Assembly (NCBI RefSeq): GCF_009856365.1
Contig: NZ_WMEX01000007.1
Location: forward strand, 151,717-215,716
Origin: Vreelandella halophila
GTDB taxonomy: Bacteria; Pseudomonadota; Gammaproteobacteria; Pseudomonadales; Oleiphilaceae
Reading direction: 5' to 3'
DNA: 64,000 bases
Shown: positions 26,216 to 36,279 of the stretch, one piece after another
Position numbering within the stretch: position 1 is the first letter of the stretch
How the letters are laid out: each line of letters opens with the position of its first letter
Translations under genes and position numbers: made by a program
Notes under the pieces: model-generated
What the model was told of the DNA's origin: nothing
Seen by the model: the letters and a program-made list of their open reading frames with translations, nothing else
The model's database searches: none

Positions 26216-27232
26216 ATGGGGCTGCTGATCAATGGGCAGTGGCATGACCAGTGGTACGACACCGCTAAGAGCGGCGGTGCCTTTGTGCGCGAGAGCGCCC
26301 AGTTCCGCAACTGGGTAACACCGGACGGCAGTGCCGGGCCCACGGGTGACGCCGGCTTTGCGGCCGAGCCCGGGCGCTATCACCTCTATGTGGCGCTGGC
26401 ATGCCCCTGGGCGCACCGCACGCTGGTTTTCCGCAGGCTCAAGGGGCTGGAGGAGATGATCCCGGTGTCCATCGTGCATCCGGACATGCTGGAAAACGGC
26501 TGGGCGTTCCGGCCGGATGATCCCTTCCACCGCGACCATGAGAACGGTGCCCGCTTCATGCATGAGATCTACACCCGGGATACGCCGGATTACACCGGTC
26601 GGGTAACGATTCCCTGCCTGTGGGATACGCACCGGAAGCGGATCGTGAGCAACGAATCGGCCGACCTGATCCGGATGTTCAACAGTGCCTTTGACGGCCA
26701 GGGCGCGCGGGCGCTGGATTTCCATCCGGAGCCGCTGCGGGATGAGATCGACGCCGTGAACGAGCGGGTCTACAACAGCGTCAACAACGGTGTCTACCGG
26801 GCCGGCTTCGCCACTGCCCAGGATAAGTACGAGCAGGCGTTCACGGAGGTCTTTGATGCCCTGGACTGGCTCGACGGGCTCCTGGCCGAGCAGCGCTACC
26901 TGGTGGGCAACCGCCTGACGGAGGCGGACTGGCGCCTGTTCACGACCCTGGTGCGTTTTGACGCGGTCTACTACAGCCACTTCAAGTGCAACCGCCAGCA
27001 GCTGCGCGACTTCCCCAACCTGCAGGGCTACCTGAAGGATCTGTACCAGATCCCGGGCGTTGCGGATACGGTGAACATTGACCAGATCAAGCGCCATTAC
27101 TACCGCAGCCAGAGGACCATCAACCCGACCCAGATCGTGCCGGCGGGGCCGCGGCTGGAGCTGGAGCGGCCCCATGGGCGGGGGCATCTGGGTCCAGACT
27201 TTCCGGAAGCCTGTGCCAGCGCCTCAGTCTGA
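26216..27232 (+). CDS. yqjG: Glutathionyl-hydroquinone reductase (Xi-class GST)
   Basis: Cytoplasmic enzyme of 338 residues reducing glutathionyl-hydroquinones to hydroquinones. The N-terminal thioredoxin-like domain has the catalytic ACPWAHRTL block (Cys in CPWA) and the family start ... RFRNWVTPDG-like FRNWVTPDG. VTIPCLWDTHRKRIVSNESADLIRMFN is the glutathione-site region. The helical C-terminal domain includes YLVGNRLTEADWRLFTTLVRFD and the conserved YYSHFKCN. AAGGAGGT precedes the ATG. Divergent from the YhaJ-like regulator. The 3' end overlaps convergent ispB by nine bases. Confidence 0.93.
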   Translation: MGLLINGQWHDQWYDTAKSGGAFVRESAQFRNWVTPDGSAGPTGDAGFAAEPGRYHLYVALACPWAHRTLVFRRLKGLEEMIPVSIVHPDMLENGWAFRPDDPFHRDHENGARFMHEIYTRDTPDYTGRVTIPCLWDTHRKRIVSNESADLIRMFNSAFDGQGARALDFHPEPLRDEIDAVNERVYNSVNNGVYRAGFATAQDKYEQAFTEVFDALDWLDGLLAEQRYLVGNRLTEADWRLFTTLVRFDAVYYSHFKCNRQQLRDFPNLQGYLKDLYQIPGVADTVNIDQIKRHYYRSQRTINPTQIVPAGPRLELERPHGRGHLGPDFPEACASASV

Positions 27233-28192
27233 GCGCTGAACCGCCAGATCCACCAGGTGGTACAGGGCCTGGCGGTGAGGGGAACCGGGCAGGGTTTCAA
27301 GGCATTGCCGGGCCTTTTCCGCTTCCTCGGCCGCGCGCCCGCGGCAGTACTCGATGGCGCCGCTGTTGTGGACAGCCGCAAGCACCGGGCCGAGCTGGTC
27401 CGGGCCGCCGCTGCGAATGGCCTGGCGCACGGTTGCCGCATCCTCGGGCGTGCCCTTTGCCATGGCGTGGATCAGGGGCAGGGTGGTCTTGCCCTCGGCA
27501 AGGTCGTCACCCACATTCTTGCCCATGGTTTCGGTGCTGCCCTCGTAGTCCAGAACGTCGTCCACGATCTGAAAGGCCATGCCCAGGTGCTGGCCGTAAT
27601 CCCGCAGCGCGGTTTCAGTGGCTCCGTCCGCCTGCGCCAGAACGGCGGCGGAGTGGGAGGCCGCCTGGAACAGCATGGCGGTCTTGCTGTGAATGACGTT
27701 GCGGTAGTCCGTTTCGGAAAGATCCGGGTTGCGGACATTGGTCAGCTGCAGCACCTCGCCTTCGGCGATGACGCCGGTGGCCTCGGACAGCAGGTCCATC
27801 ACCCGCATGTTCTCCAGGCGCACCATCATCTGGAAAGCACGGGCGTAGAGGAAATCGCCGACCAGGACGCTGGGGGCATTGCCCCAGCGGGCGTTGGCCG
27901 TTTCCCGACCCCGGCGCAGTTCGGAGGTGTCGACCACGTCGTCGTGCAGCAGGGTGGCGGTATGCAGGAACTCGATCACTGCCGCCAGGGTCGCCTGGCG
28001 CTGCCCGCCGTTACCCAGGGCGCCGGCGCTGAGCAGGACCAGAAGGGGGCGCAGGCGCTTGCCACCACTGTCCACAATGTAGTGGCCGATGTGCTCGACC
28101 AGTGGCACACGGGAGTTCAGCTGATCGTGGATCTGCGCGTTGACGCGCTCAAAGTCGTCCCGGACGGGGGCGTAGATCGCATCCAGACTCAT
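27224..28192 (-). CDS. ispB: Polyprenyl diphosphate synthase (octaprenyl type)
   Basis: Prenyltransferase that elongates farnesyl diphosphate with isopentenyl diphosphate to make the ubiquinone side chain. Both Asp-rich motifs are visible: LLHDDVVDTSELRRG and QIVDDVLDYEG, with GGKRLRP before the first. From ATG 28192 (MSLDAIYAPVRDDFERVNAQI) the protein has 322 residues, matching E. coli IspB (323). Upstream in-frame ATGs (28198, 28240, 28255) lack ribosome sites and extend beyond homology. Chain length (C40 or other) is inferred from the family. The nhaC gene lies just upstream on the same strand. Confidence 0.92.
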   Translation of the reverse strand: MSLDAIYAPVRDDFERVNAQIHDQLNSRVPLVEHIGHYIVDSGGKRLRPLLVLLSAGALGNGGQRQATLAAVIEFLHTATLLHDDVVDTSELRRGRETANARWGNAPSVLVGDFLYARAFQMMVRLENMRVMDLLSEATGVIAEGEVLQLTNVRNPDLSETDYRNVIHSKTAMLFQAASHSAAVLAQADGATETALRDYGQHLGMAFQIVDDVLDYEGSTETMGKNVGDDLAEGKTTLPLIHAMAKGTPEDAATVRQAIRSGGPDQLGPVLAAVHNSGAIEYCRGRAAEEAEKARQCLETLPGSPHRQALYHLVDLAVQRSD

Positions 28193-28289
28193 AGGCATTC
28201 GGGCAGTTGTCGGGCGGCGCCCCAGCGGCTGCCGGGACATGCAGGAGCCGTACATTATGGGGCGCGCCCGGGGCTGTCAACTTGAACGG

Positions 28290-29864
28290 TCAGCTCCCCG
28301 CCCCTGTTACCAGCGCCAGCAGGGTATAGCCCACTACGGCAATGCCGCCGGCGAGGACGGTCAGTGGGATCTGGGTGCGCACATGGTCCATCAGGTCCGC
28401 ACCCGTGGCCAGTGAGGACAGCACCGTGGTGTCCGATATGGGCGAGCACTGGTCCCCGAAGACAGCGCCTCCGATCACAGCGCTGAAGCAGAGTGTGACG
28501 AAGAACGGCTCCGGCGCAATGTGCCAGGCCAGGGGCATGGCGATGGGGATCATGACCGCGTAGGTGCCCCAGGAAGTGCCGGTCGCGAAGGCGATCACCA
28601 GGCAGAGGCCGAACAGCAGTGCGGGCATGAGTGCCGCGGGTATGCTGTCGCCAACGGTGGAGACCAGGAAGTCGGCGGTGCCAACGGCGTCGGTGACGTC
28701 CTTGAGGGATACGGCCAGCCCCAGGATGATGGCGCCGATGGTGACGCCCTTGCAGCCATCCACGAACCCACCCATGACCTCGTCAAAGGGCATACCCTTG
28801 ACCAGGGCGATCACAATGGCGGTGATCACGGCGAGGATGAACGCTTCGGCCACCAGAAGAAGCGGATCCTGGTCGCCTCCGGTCCAGCCGAGCAGGAAGT
28901 AGGTCACAAAGTAGGGGATGATGGCAACGCCCAGAAGGACCCCGATTGGTGCCAGGAAGTCTAACAGGCCGGTACGGTAGCCTTCCGGAACGCGGTTATC
29001 GGTAAGCTCCCTGGAGGTCAGTGGGCTGGCACCGTCGCGGTCGAGCTTGCCGGTATCCCGGGCCCGGCTCATGGCTTCGCGCATCCGCCTGCCGGGTGAA
29101 AAGGGCAGCCGGTCCAGTGCGAAGAGCAGTGTGATGAGCAGGGCGGCGATGGCGTAGAAATTGTAGGGCAGGGCCTGGAAGAAGAACTGGATGCCATCCT
29201 CGCTGCTGTCGAAGAGTGGGATGGTGCCGGCCAGAAGGCCGCCCACATAGATGGGCCAGACGTTGAATGGGATCAGGGTGGCCGCGGGCGAGGCCGTTGA
29301 GTCCGTGATGTAGGACAGCTCTTCGTGGGAGACGCGGTGTTTATCCGCAAGCGGTCGCGCCGTGGTGCCGGTCAGCACGGTTGAGATGGTGCCGCCCTGG
29401 TGGAAGATGAGCCCCATGATCCATGTGAACAGGCGGGCACTGACCGGGCCGCGGACCATCCGTTCCCCAGCCCAGCCGGCGAAGCGGGCGGCGCCGCCAG
29501 TCCGGGTCCATATGCCGATGAGACCGCCCAGGGCCCACAGGTAGACCAGCAGGATGAGGGCGTAGCTCTCCGTACCGATAGAGGGGATCAGGAAAGCGTC
29601 GATGACGTTCACCTGCCCGGCAATGAGTCCGCCGGCGATGATGCCGATGGCAAGGGCGCTGATGACCTCGCGCAGCCAGAAGGCGAGCACAATCGCGAGT
29701 GCGGGCGGTACCAGAGACCAGAACCCGAAGTGCTCCGCGTCGCCCGGGTGGGATTGGCCCACCAGGTAGAGGCCAGTGCCGCCCAGTGCAATCCCGGCAA
29801 GGGCGGCGATCACGCGTCTGTTCGGCCCTGTAACGGGGCTGGTTTCGTGACGGTTTCCGTTCAT
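28290..29864 (-). CDS. nhaC: NhaC-family Na+/H+ antiporter
   Basis: Polytopic membrane protein of 524 residues from ATG 29864 (GGGAG eight bases upstream); an in-frame ATG at 29906 would give 538. About eleven hydrophobic helices are visible. Family features include the FHQGGTISTVLTGTTARPLADKH and TDSTASPAATLIPFNVWP segments and the C-terminal ATGTSWGTYAVMIPIAMPL and GDQCSPISDTTVLSSLATGADLMDHV blocks. It should export sodium for protons, or an organic substrate in related NhaC members. It lies between ispB and rplU, which are adjacent and divergent in E. coli, so it may be an insertion into a conserved locus. Confidence 0.88.
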   Translation of the reverse strand: MNGNRHETSPVTGPNRRVIAALAGIALGGTGLYLVGQSHPGDAEHFGFWSLVPPALAIVLAFWLREVISALAIGIIAGGLIAGQVNVIDAFLIPSIGTESYALILLVYLWALGGLIGIWTRTGGAARFAGWAGERMVRGPVSARLFTWIMGLIFHQGGTISTVLTGTTARPLADKHRVSHEELSYITDSTASPAATLIPFNVWPIYVGGLLAGTIPLFDSSEDGIQFFFQALPYNFYAIAALLITLLFALDRLPFSPGRRMREAMSRARDTGKLDRDGASPLTSRELTDNRVPEGYRTGLLDFLAPIGVLLGVAIIPYFVTYFLLGWTGGDQDPLLLVAEAFILAVITAIVIALVKGMPFDEVMGGFVDGCKGVTIGAIILGLAVSLKDVTDAVGTADFLVSTVGDSIPAALMPALLFGLCLVIAFATGTSWGTYAVMIPIAMPLAWHIAPEPFFVTLCFSAVIGGAVFGDQCSPISDTTVLSSLATGADLMDHVRTQIPLTVLAGGIAVVGYTLLALVTGAGS

Positions 29865-29942
29865 GTTCCGGTCTCCCTGATTCTGCATACTGCCTGGCCG
29901 GAGCATAACGCACCCGGTTGCTCACCACGAGGGTTGTTGTGC

Positions 29943-29971
29943 TTGTCTCCGGGGGCGGATTTCTCTATAAT
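29943..29971 (+). promoter_or_regulatory. Sigma-70 type promoter for rplU-rpmA
   Basis: TTGTCT at 29943-29948 and a perfect TATAAT at 29966-29971 are separated by 17 bp. rplU starts about 105 bases after the predicted start site. The leader contains an inverted-looking TGCCGC/GCTCCC region but no clear regulatory fold. Confidence 0.8.
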
Positions 29972-30084
29972 CCGCAGCCCTGTAACTCATCCCAATACCT
30001 GCCGCTCCCTGCTATAGGGTTGCCAGATTGCTTCCCTTAGAACCAGGTCAAAGAGCAGGGATGGGTCATCGACGGAGAAGGCGC

Positions 30085-30396
30085 ATGTACGCAGTGTTTG
30101 TCAGCGGTGGTAAGCAGCACCGCGTTCGCGAAGGCGAAAAGATCAAGCTCGAGAAAATCGAGACCGAGACCGGCGGTACGGTTGAATTCGACCGTGTTCT
30201 GCTGGCGGGCGAAGGGGACGATGTGAAGATCGGCACCCCGGACCTGGAAGGCGCGAAAGTGACCGGCGAAGTGGTCAGTCACGGTCGTCACGACAAGATC
30301 CAGATCATCAAGTTCCGCCGCCGGAAGCACTCCATGAAGCAGATGGGGCACCGGCAGTGGTACACTGAAGTCAAGATTACCGGTATCAAGGCTTAA
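30085..30396 (+). CDS. rplU: 50S ribosomal protein L21
   Basis: Ribosomal protein of 103 residues, the same length as E. coli L21. The sequence begins [20 protein letters not shown] and ends with the [24 protein letters not shown] block, both diagnostic. It binds 23S rRNA near L20. ATG 30085 was chosen over an upstream in-frame start at 30028 because it matches the family and has GGAG nearby. rpmA follows after nine bases and is co-transcribed. Confidence 0.98.
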   Translation: MYAVFVSGGKQHRVREGEKIKLEKIETETGGTVEFDRVLLAGEGDDVKIGTPDLEGAKVTGEVVSHGRHDKIQIIKFRRRKHSMKQMGHRQWYTEVKITGIKA

Positions 30397-30405
30397 GGGG
30401 GCAGC

Positions 30406-30666
30406 ATGGCTCACAAAAAGGCAGCAGGCAGTACCAAGAACGGACGCGATTCCGAGTCGAAACGACTGGGTGTGAAGGCGTTCGGTGGCCAGGCGGTCAA
30501 GCCCGGCAGCATCATTGTTCGCCAGCGCGGCTCCAGCTTCCATGCCGGCCAGGGCGTGGCCATTGGCAAGGACTTCACCCTGTTTGCCCTGGACGAGGGC
30601 GTGGTGCGGTTCGATGTGAAGGGGCCCCGTAACCGTAAGTATGTGAGCGTCGAATCCGCGGGCTGA
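30406..30666 (+). CDS. rpmA: 50S ribosomal protein L27
   Basis: Ribosomal protein of 86 residues whose N-terminus reaches the peptidyl-transferase centre. The [24 protein letters not shown] start and [16 protein letters not shown] block are diagnostic. The start lacks the extra cleavable N-terminal extension found in some phyla. An SD-like AAGGGGGC precedes the ATG. A branched terminator-like structure follows before obgE. Confidence 0.98.
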   Translation: MAHKKAAGSTKNGRDSESKRLGVKAFGGQAVKPGSIIVRQRGSSFHAGQGVAIGKDFTLFALDEGVVRFDVKGPRNRKYVSVESAG

Positions 30667-30689
30667 ACCGCGCTTCCGGACGCTGAACG

Positions 30690-31953
<1,264 letters not shown>

Positions 31954-31964
31954 GGCTGCGCGCC

Positions 31965-33092
31965 ATGACTGAGCGCCAGCGTATTGTTGAGGCCCGGCGG
32001 CTGGTGGTGAAAATCGGCAGCGCGCTGCTGACCGACGACGGCCGCGGTCTTTCCCAGAGCATTCTGACCCAGTGGGTGGACCAGCTCATGGTCTGGAAGC
32101 GCGCTGGCGTGGAAATCGTGCTGGTCTCGTCCGGTTCCGTGGCCGAGGGCATGAGCCGCCTTGGATGGCTGCAGCGGCCCGAGCATGTGCATGAACTGCA
32201 GGCGGCCGCGGCAGTGGGGCAGATGGGTCTGGTGCAGGCCTGGGAAGCCCAGTTCCAGCGCTACGGCAGCCATACCGCCCAGATTCTTCTCACCCATGAT
32301 GACCTTTCCGACCGCAAGCGTTACCTGAACGCGCGGAGTACGCTCAGGACGCTGCTGCCCATGGGCGTTGTGCCCGTTGTGAATGAGAATGACACCGTTG
32401 TCACCGATGAGTTCCGTTTTGGTGACAACGACACTCTGGGCGCGCTGGTTGCCAATCTGGTGGAAGCGGATGGCCTGATTCTCCTGACGGATCAGGAGGG
32501 GCTCTATGACAGCGATCCACGCCGCAATCCTGGCGCCGCGCTGATTCCGGAGGCGCATGCCAGCGATGAGCGTCTGGACGCTATGGTCGCCGGCGGGGGG
32601 CGGGGTGCGCTCGGTAGCGGGGGTATGGCGACCAAGGTTCGCGCGGCCCGCCTGGCGGCCCGCTCCGGCGCCTTCACGCTGATCGCGGGTGGACGCATGG
32701 AGGCGGTCCTGACCCGGGCCCGGGCCGGTGAGCCGGTAGGCACCCTTCTGGTTCCGGACCAGGAGCGGCTGGATGCCCGTAAGCAGTGGATGGCGGGGCA
32801 TCTGCGCACGCGTGGGCGGCTGGTTCTGGACGCAGGGGCTGTGCGGGTGCTCACTGAAGGCGGGCGGAGTCTTCTACCGGTCGGGGTGCGTCGGGTAGAG
32901 GGTGCATTCCGGCGTGGCGAAATGGTTTCCTGTGTGGATGAACAGGGCCGGGAGGTCGCGCGTGGGCTGGTCAGCTATGATGCGGCTGAAGCCCGGCAAC
33001 TGGTGGGATGCCCCAGTGAGCAGATTGCCGAGCGGCTGGGTTACCTTCAGGAGGAGGAGCTGATACACCGGGATAACATGGTTCTGGTGTAA
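31965..33092 (+). CDS. proB: Glutamate 5-kinase
   Basis: First enzyme of proline synthesis, 375 residues, phosphorylating glutamate. The amino-acid-kinase domain (about 1-260) begins with [12 protein letters not shown] and includes [35 protein letters not shown] and [14 protein letters not shown]-terminal PUA domain (about 280-370) follows. By family knowledge it is feedback-inhibited by proline. In halophiles it may also feed osmoprotective proline. It forms an obgE-proB pair and ends at a strong stem shared with rpsT. Confidence 0.95.
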   Translation: MTERQRIVEARRLVVKIGSALLTDDGRGLSQSILTQWVDQLMVWKRAGVEIVLVSSGSVAEGMSRLGWLQRPEHVHELQAAAAVGQMGLVQAWEAQFQRYGSHTAQILLTHDDLSDRKRYLNARSTLRTLLPMGVVPVVNENDTVVTDEFRFGDNDTLGALVANLVEADGLILLTDQEGLYDSDPRRNPGAALIPEAHASDERLDAMVAGGGRGALGSGGMATKVRAARLAARSGAFTLIAGGRMEAVLTRARAGEPVGTLLVPDQERLDARKQWMAGHLRTRGRLVLDAGAVRVLTEGGRSLLPVGVRRVEGAFRRGEMVSCVDEQGREVARGLVSYDAAEARQLVGCPSEQIAERLGYLQEEELIHRDNMVLV

Positions 33093-33114
33093 ACCGGCTT
33101 TTCCGCCCCTGAAA

Positions 33115-33146
33115 CAGACAGACCCCGCCGAGGCGGGGTCTGTCTG
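33115..33146. terminator. Bidirectional hairpin between proB and rpsT
   Basis: CAGACAGACCCCGCC (33115-33129) and its exact complement (33132-33146) form a 15-bp perfect stem with a two-base gap. It lies between the convergent proB and rpsT stop codons, so it can end transcription from both sides. T-rich flanks are weak. Confidence 0.75.
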
Positions 33147-33168
33147 CTGGACGGCAACCCGGTGCCGA

Positions 33169-33438
33169 TCAGGCGGACTGAAGCGCCTTGATGCGGGCGT
33201 TGAGGCGGCTCTTGTGGCGGGCCACCTTGTTCTTGGCGAAGATGCCCTTGTTTACGCTGCTGTCGAGCACGGGTTCCATTTGACGGAACGCTTCCCGTGC
33301 ACCTTCCGCGTTGCCCTTGTTCAGCTCGGTCTCGACCTTCTTGATGAAGGTACGGGCGCGTGAGCGCTGACCAGCGTTGTGCTTGCGCTGGATCTCGTTG
33401 AGGCGGGCACGCTTTCTTGCTTGCGGAGAGTTGGCCAC
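33169..33438 (-). CDS. rpsT: 30S ribosomal protein S20
   Basis: Ribosomal protein of 89 residues, binding 16S rRNA at the base of the 30S body. The start codon is GTG at 33438: translation from there gives (M)ANSPQARKRARLNEIQRKHNA, matching S20. GAGGAG sits seven bases upstream. An in-frame ATG at 33516 lies inside the promoter and was rejected. S20 genes often use weak starts (UUG in E. coli) for autoregulation; the GTG here fits. It is divergent from murJ, as in many gammaproteobacteria. Confidence 0.96.
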   Translation of the reverse strand: MANSPQARKRARLNEIQRKHNAGQRSRARTFIKKVETELNKGNAEGAREAFRQMEPVLDSSVNKGIFAKNKVARHKSRLNARIKALQSA

Positions 33439-33487
33439 CGTTTGACTCCTCGAATTCGGGTTACCAATGGGTCTGAAATGACGCGGA

Positions 33488-33516
33488 ATAATGCCGCGCA
33501 GATGGCCTGTTGTCAA
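33488..33516 (-). promoter_or_regulatory. Sigma-70 type promoter of rpsT
   Basis: On the minus strand TTGACA (33511-33516) and CATTAT (33488-33493) are spaced by 17 bp. The predicted start site leaves a leader of about 40 bases before the GTG of rpsT. Confidence 0.75.
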
Positions 33517-33592
33517 GGACAGGGCGGTGGTGCTGTCGTCATCCGGCGGGCGGGGTGGTAGTATCCGGCGTTTTTACCCGGGATCAGCAGGC

Positions 33593-35188
33593 ATGACTCA
33601 GGAGCCGCAGACAGAGCCAGCATCGCAGAGCGATGAGACGCCGCCGGCCGGTCGCTCCCGTGGCCTGCTGGGGTCCTCCGGCATCTTCGCCGTTTTCACC
33701 ATGTTTTCCCGGGTCCTGGGGCTGGCCCGGGACATTGTGATCGCGCGCTACTTCGGGGCCGGCCCGGACGCGGACGCTTTCTTTGTGGCGTTCAAGATTC
33801 CCAACTTCCTGCGTCGGCTTTTCGGTGAGGGTGCCTTCAACCAGGCGTTTGTGCCGGTGCTCTCCGAATATCGCCAGAAGTATGACACCCGGTCGGTGCA
33901 CTCACTGGTCAATACCGTGGCCGGGTCATTGGGGTTTGTGCTGCTGGTGCTGTCCGTGCTGGCGGTACTGGGCTCGCCCTGGATCACGGCGGCGTTTGCG
34001 CCTGGCTTCATCGGGGACGAAGTGCGCTACCCGCTGGCGGTGGAAATGCTGCGCATCACCTTCCCCTATCTGATGCTGATCTCGCTTACGGCCTTCTGCA
34101 GCAGCACACTGAACAGCTACGACATTTTCGGGGTCCAGGCGTTCACGCCCGTGATCCTGAACCTGAGCATGATCGCCAGCGCCATCTGGCTGACCCCCTA
34201 TATGCAGGAGCCGGTGCTGGCACTGGCCTGGGGGGTGCTGATCGCCGGTGTTCTGCAGCTGCTGTTCCAGCTGCCGTTTCTGGCCCGCCTCAATCTGCTG
34301 CCGCGGCCAAGAATCGATTATAGGCATGAAGGCGTTATCCAGATCATGAAGCTCATGGCACCCGCGCTGTTCGGGGTCTCGGTCAGCCAGATCAACCTGC
34401 TGCTGGATACCATACTGGCCTCAATGCTAGAGACGGGCAGTGTGTCCTGGCTCTATTACTCGGATCGCCTTTCAGAGTTGCCGCTGGGGATCTTTGGTGT
34501 CGCTATCGGCACCGTGATCCTGCCGAATCTCTCCCGCAAACACGCGGACGAGTCCATGGATGCCTTTTCACGCACTCTGGATTGGGCGCTGCGCAGCGTG
34601 CTGCTGCTGGGTATCCCGGCAGGCTTGGCGTTGTGCCTGCTGGCGGAGCCGTTGGTCGCAACCCTCTTCCATTACGGCGAAACCACAGCGCGGGATGTGT
34701 TCATGTCGGCGCAGAGCCTGCGGGCCTATGCCCTGGCGCTGATTGCCTTCATGCTGGTTAAGGTTCTGGCGCCCGGTTTCTTTTCCCGGCAGGACATGCG
34801 GACCCCGGTCCGGATCGCGGTGATCGCCATGACCTCCAATATGGTCTTCAACCTCATCCTGGTCTGGCCGCTGGCACACGCCGGGCTGGCGCTGGCAACG
34901 GCACTCTCCGCCTGGATGAACGGCAGCCTGCTGCTGCGGGGGCTGTACCGCGAAGGCGTCTTCCGGCCCCAGCCAGGCTGGGGGCGCTTCGCGCTGCAGC
35001 TGCTGGCGGCCAACGCTGTCATGGGTGGGCTGCTGTTCGCCTTCGCGCCGGCGGCTGCGCAGTGGCTGGACTTTGATCTGCTCACGCGCATCGCCTTCAC
35101 TGCCGCTCTGGTGACCGGTGGGGTCCTGGCCTACTTCGCCGTGCTCCTGATCTGCGGCGTGCGGCTGCGGCATTTCCGTATGCATTGA
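33593..35188 (+). CDS. murJ: Lipid II flippase MurJ
   Basis: Polytopic inner-membrane protein of 531 residues that flips the peptidoglycan precursor lipid II to the periplasm. Fourteen hydrophobic segments can be counted roughly. The N-terminal GIFAVFTMFSRVLGLARDIVIARYFGAGPDADAFFVAFKIPNFLRRLFGEGAFNQAFVPVL block is diagnostic, and DQINLLLDT-like SQINLLLDTILAS follows mid-protein. A polar N-terminal extension of about 25 residues precedes it. ATG 33593 was preferred to an upstream frame extension at 33491. Divergent from rpsT; ribF follows after 83 bases. Confidence 0.95.
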   Translation: MTQEPQTEPASQSDETPPAGRSRGLLGSSGIFAVFTMFSRVLGLARDIVIARYFGAGPDADAFFVAFKIPNFLRRLFGEGAFNQAFVPVLSEYRQKYDTRSVHSLVNTVAGSLGFVLLVLSVLAVLGSPWITAAFAPGFIGDEVRYPLAVEMLRITFPYLMLISLTAFCSSTLNSYDIFGVQAFTPVILNLSMIASAIWLTPYMQEPVLALAWGVLIAGVLQLLFQLPFLARLNLLPRPRIDYRHEGVIQIMKLMAPALFGVSVSQINLLLDTILASMLETGSVSWLYYSDRLSELPLGIFGVAIGTVILPNLSRKHADESMDAFSRTLDWALRSVLLLGIPAGLALCLLAEPLVATLFHYGETTARDVFMSAQSLRAYALALIAFMLVKVLAPGFFSRQDMRTPVRIAVIAMTSNMVFNLILVWPLAHAGLALATALSAWMNGSLLLRGLYREGVFRPQPGWGRFALQLLAANAVMGGLLFAFAPAAAQWLDFDLLTRIAFTAALVTGGVLAYFAVLLICGVRLRHFRMH

Positions 35189-35209
35189 GGCCTGTTGCAA
35201 CGGCGGGCA

Positions 35210-35239
35210 TTGGGCCCGGTCCCACCATTGCGGTATAAT
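35210..35239 (+). promoter_or_regulatory. Promoter of ribF-ileS-lspA-fkpB-ispH
   Basis: A perfect TATAAT at 35234-35239 is preceded by TTGGGC at 35210-35215 with an 18-bp spacer. ribF starts 33 bases downstream with an AGGAGGAG ribosome site. Confidence 0.7.
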
Positions 35240-35271
35240 CCGCGGTCCCCGAAAATCAGGAGGAGCCCCGC

Positions 35272-36252
35272 ATGCGGCTGATCCGAGGGCTGCACAATCT
35301 CAAGCGCTGGGCGGAACGCAGTGACAACCCCCTTGCGAATGGGTGTGTCGCCACCATAGGCAACTTTGACGGTATCCATCGTGGTCACCAGGTAATCATT
35401 GACCAGGTGCGGGACCGGGCCCATCAGCTGGGCGTTCCCTCGGTGGTAATGGTTTTCGAGCCCCAGCCGCGGGAGTTCTTTGGCGGTGCCGATGCGCCGC
35501 CACGGCTGATGCGTTTCCGGGAAAAAGTGGAAATGCTGCTCTCCCATGATGTGGATATTGTGGTCTGCCTGCAGTTCCGCTCCCGGCTGCGCAATCTCTC
35601 GGCCATGGACTTCATCGAGCAGGTCCTGATGGAAGGGCTGAACGTGCAGCACCTGGTGGTGGGCGATGATTTCCGCTTCGGCTGTGACCGCAGGGGCGAT
35701 TTCCGGCTTCTGCAACAGGTTGGTGCCGAGCGGGGTTTTGAAGTGGAGCATACCCAGACCATACGGGTGGGGGGCGAACGTATCAGCTCCACCCGTCTGC
35801 GGCAGGCGCTGGGTGAAAACCGGCTGGCGGATGCCCACGAACTGCTGGGGCGGCCCTATTCGCTCTCCGGCAGGGTGGTTTACGGCAAGGCCCTGGGGCG
35901 TGAACTCGGGGTGCCCACGGCCAATATCCTGCTCAGCGGGCGCAAACCGCCGCTACGGGGGGTGTATGTGGTGACGGTCGAGATGCCCGGTGGGCATGTT
36001 GAGCGGGGGCTTGCGAACATCGGCATGCGCCCGACGGTCAATGGGCAGTACCCGTCGCTGGAGGTGCACCTGCTGGATTTCTCCGCCAACCTCTACGGTC
36101 GGCGGTTACGGGTGACCTTCCTTTACCATCTGCGGGACGAGGTCAAGTTCGATTCCGTGGACGAGCTGGAAAAACGGATTCACGAGGACATCAACCAGGG
36201 GCGTGACTGGCTGGCGAACAACCGCCCGGTACCGACCAATGTGGAACGCTGA
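35272..36252 (+). CDS. ribF: Bifunctional riboflavin kinase/FAD synthetase
   Basis: Enzyme of 326 residues that converts riboflavin to FMN and then FAD. The N-terminal adenylyltransferase has TIGNFDGIHRGHQ and, later, RISSTRLRQAL. The C-terminal kinase domain has GKALGRELGVPTANI and the RGVYVVTV segment. AGGAGGAG sits before ATG 35272. It heads the conserved ribF-ileS-lspA-fkpB-ispH operon and uses riboflavin from the ribD-ribB-ribH genes elsewhere in this window. Confidence 0.96.
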   Translation: MRLIRGLHNLKRWAERSDNPLANGCVATIGNFDGIHRGHQVIIDQVRDRAHQLGVPSVVMVFEPQPREFFGGADAPPRLMRFREKVEMLLSHDVDIVVCLQFRSRLRNLSAMDFIEQVLMEGLNVQHLVVGDDFRFGCDRRGDFRLLQQVGAERGFEVEHTQTIRVGGERISSTRLRQALGENRLADAHELLGRPYSLSGRVVYGKALGRELGVPTANILLSGRKPPLRGVYVVTVEMPGGHVERGLANIGMRPTVNGQYPSLEVHLLDFSANLYGRRLRVTFLYHLRDEVKFDSVDELEKRIHEDINQGRDWLANNRPVPTNVER

Positions 36253-36279
36253 CCGAAACGACAGACTCCGGGAACCTTC

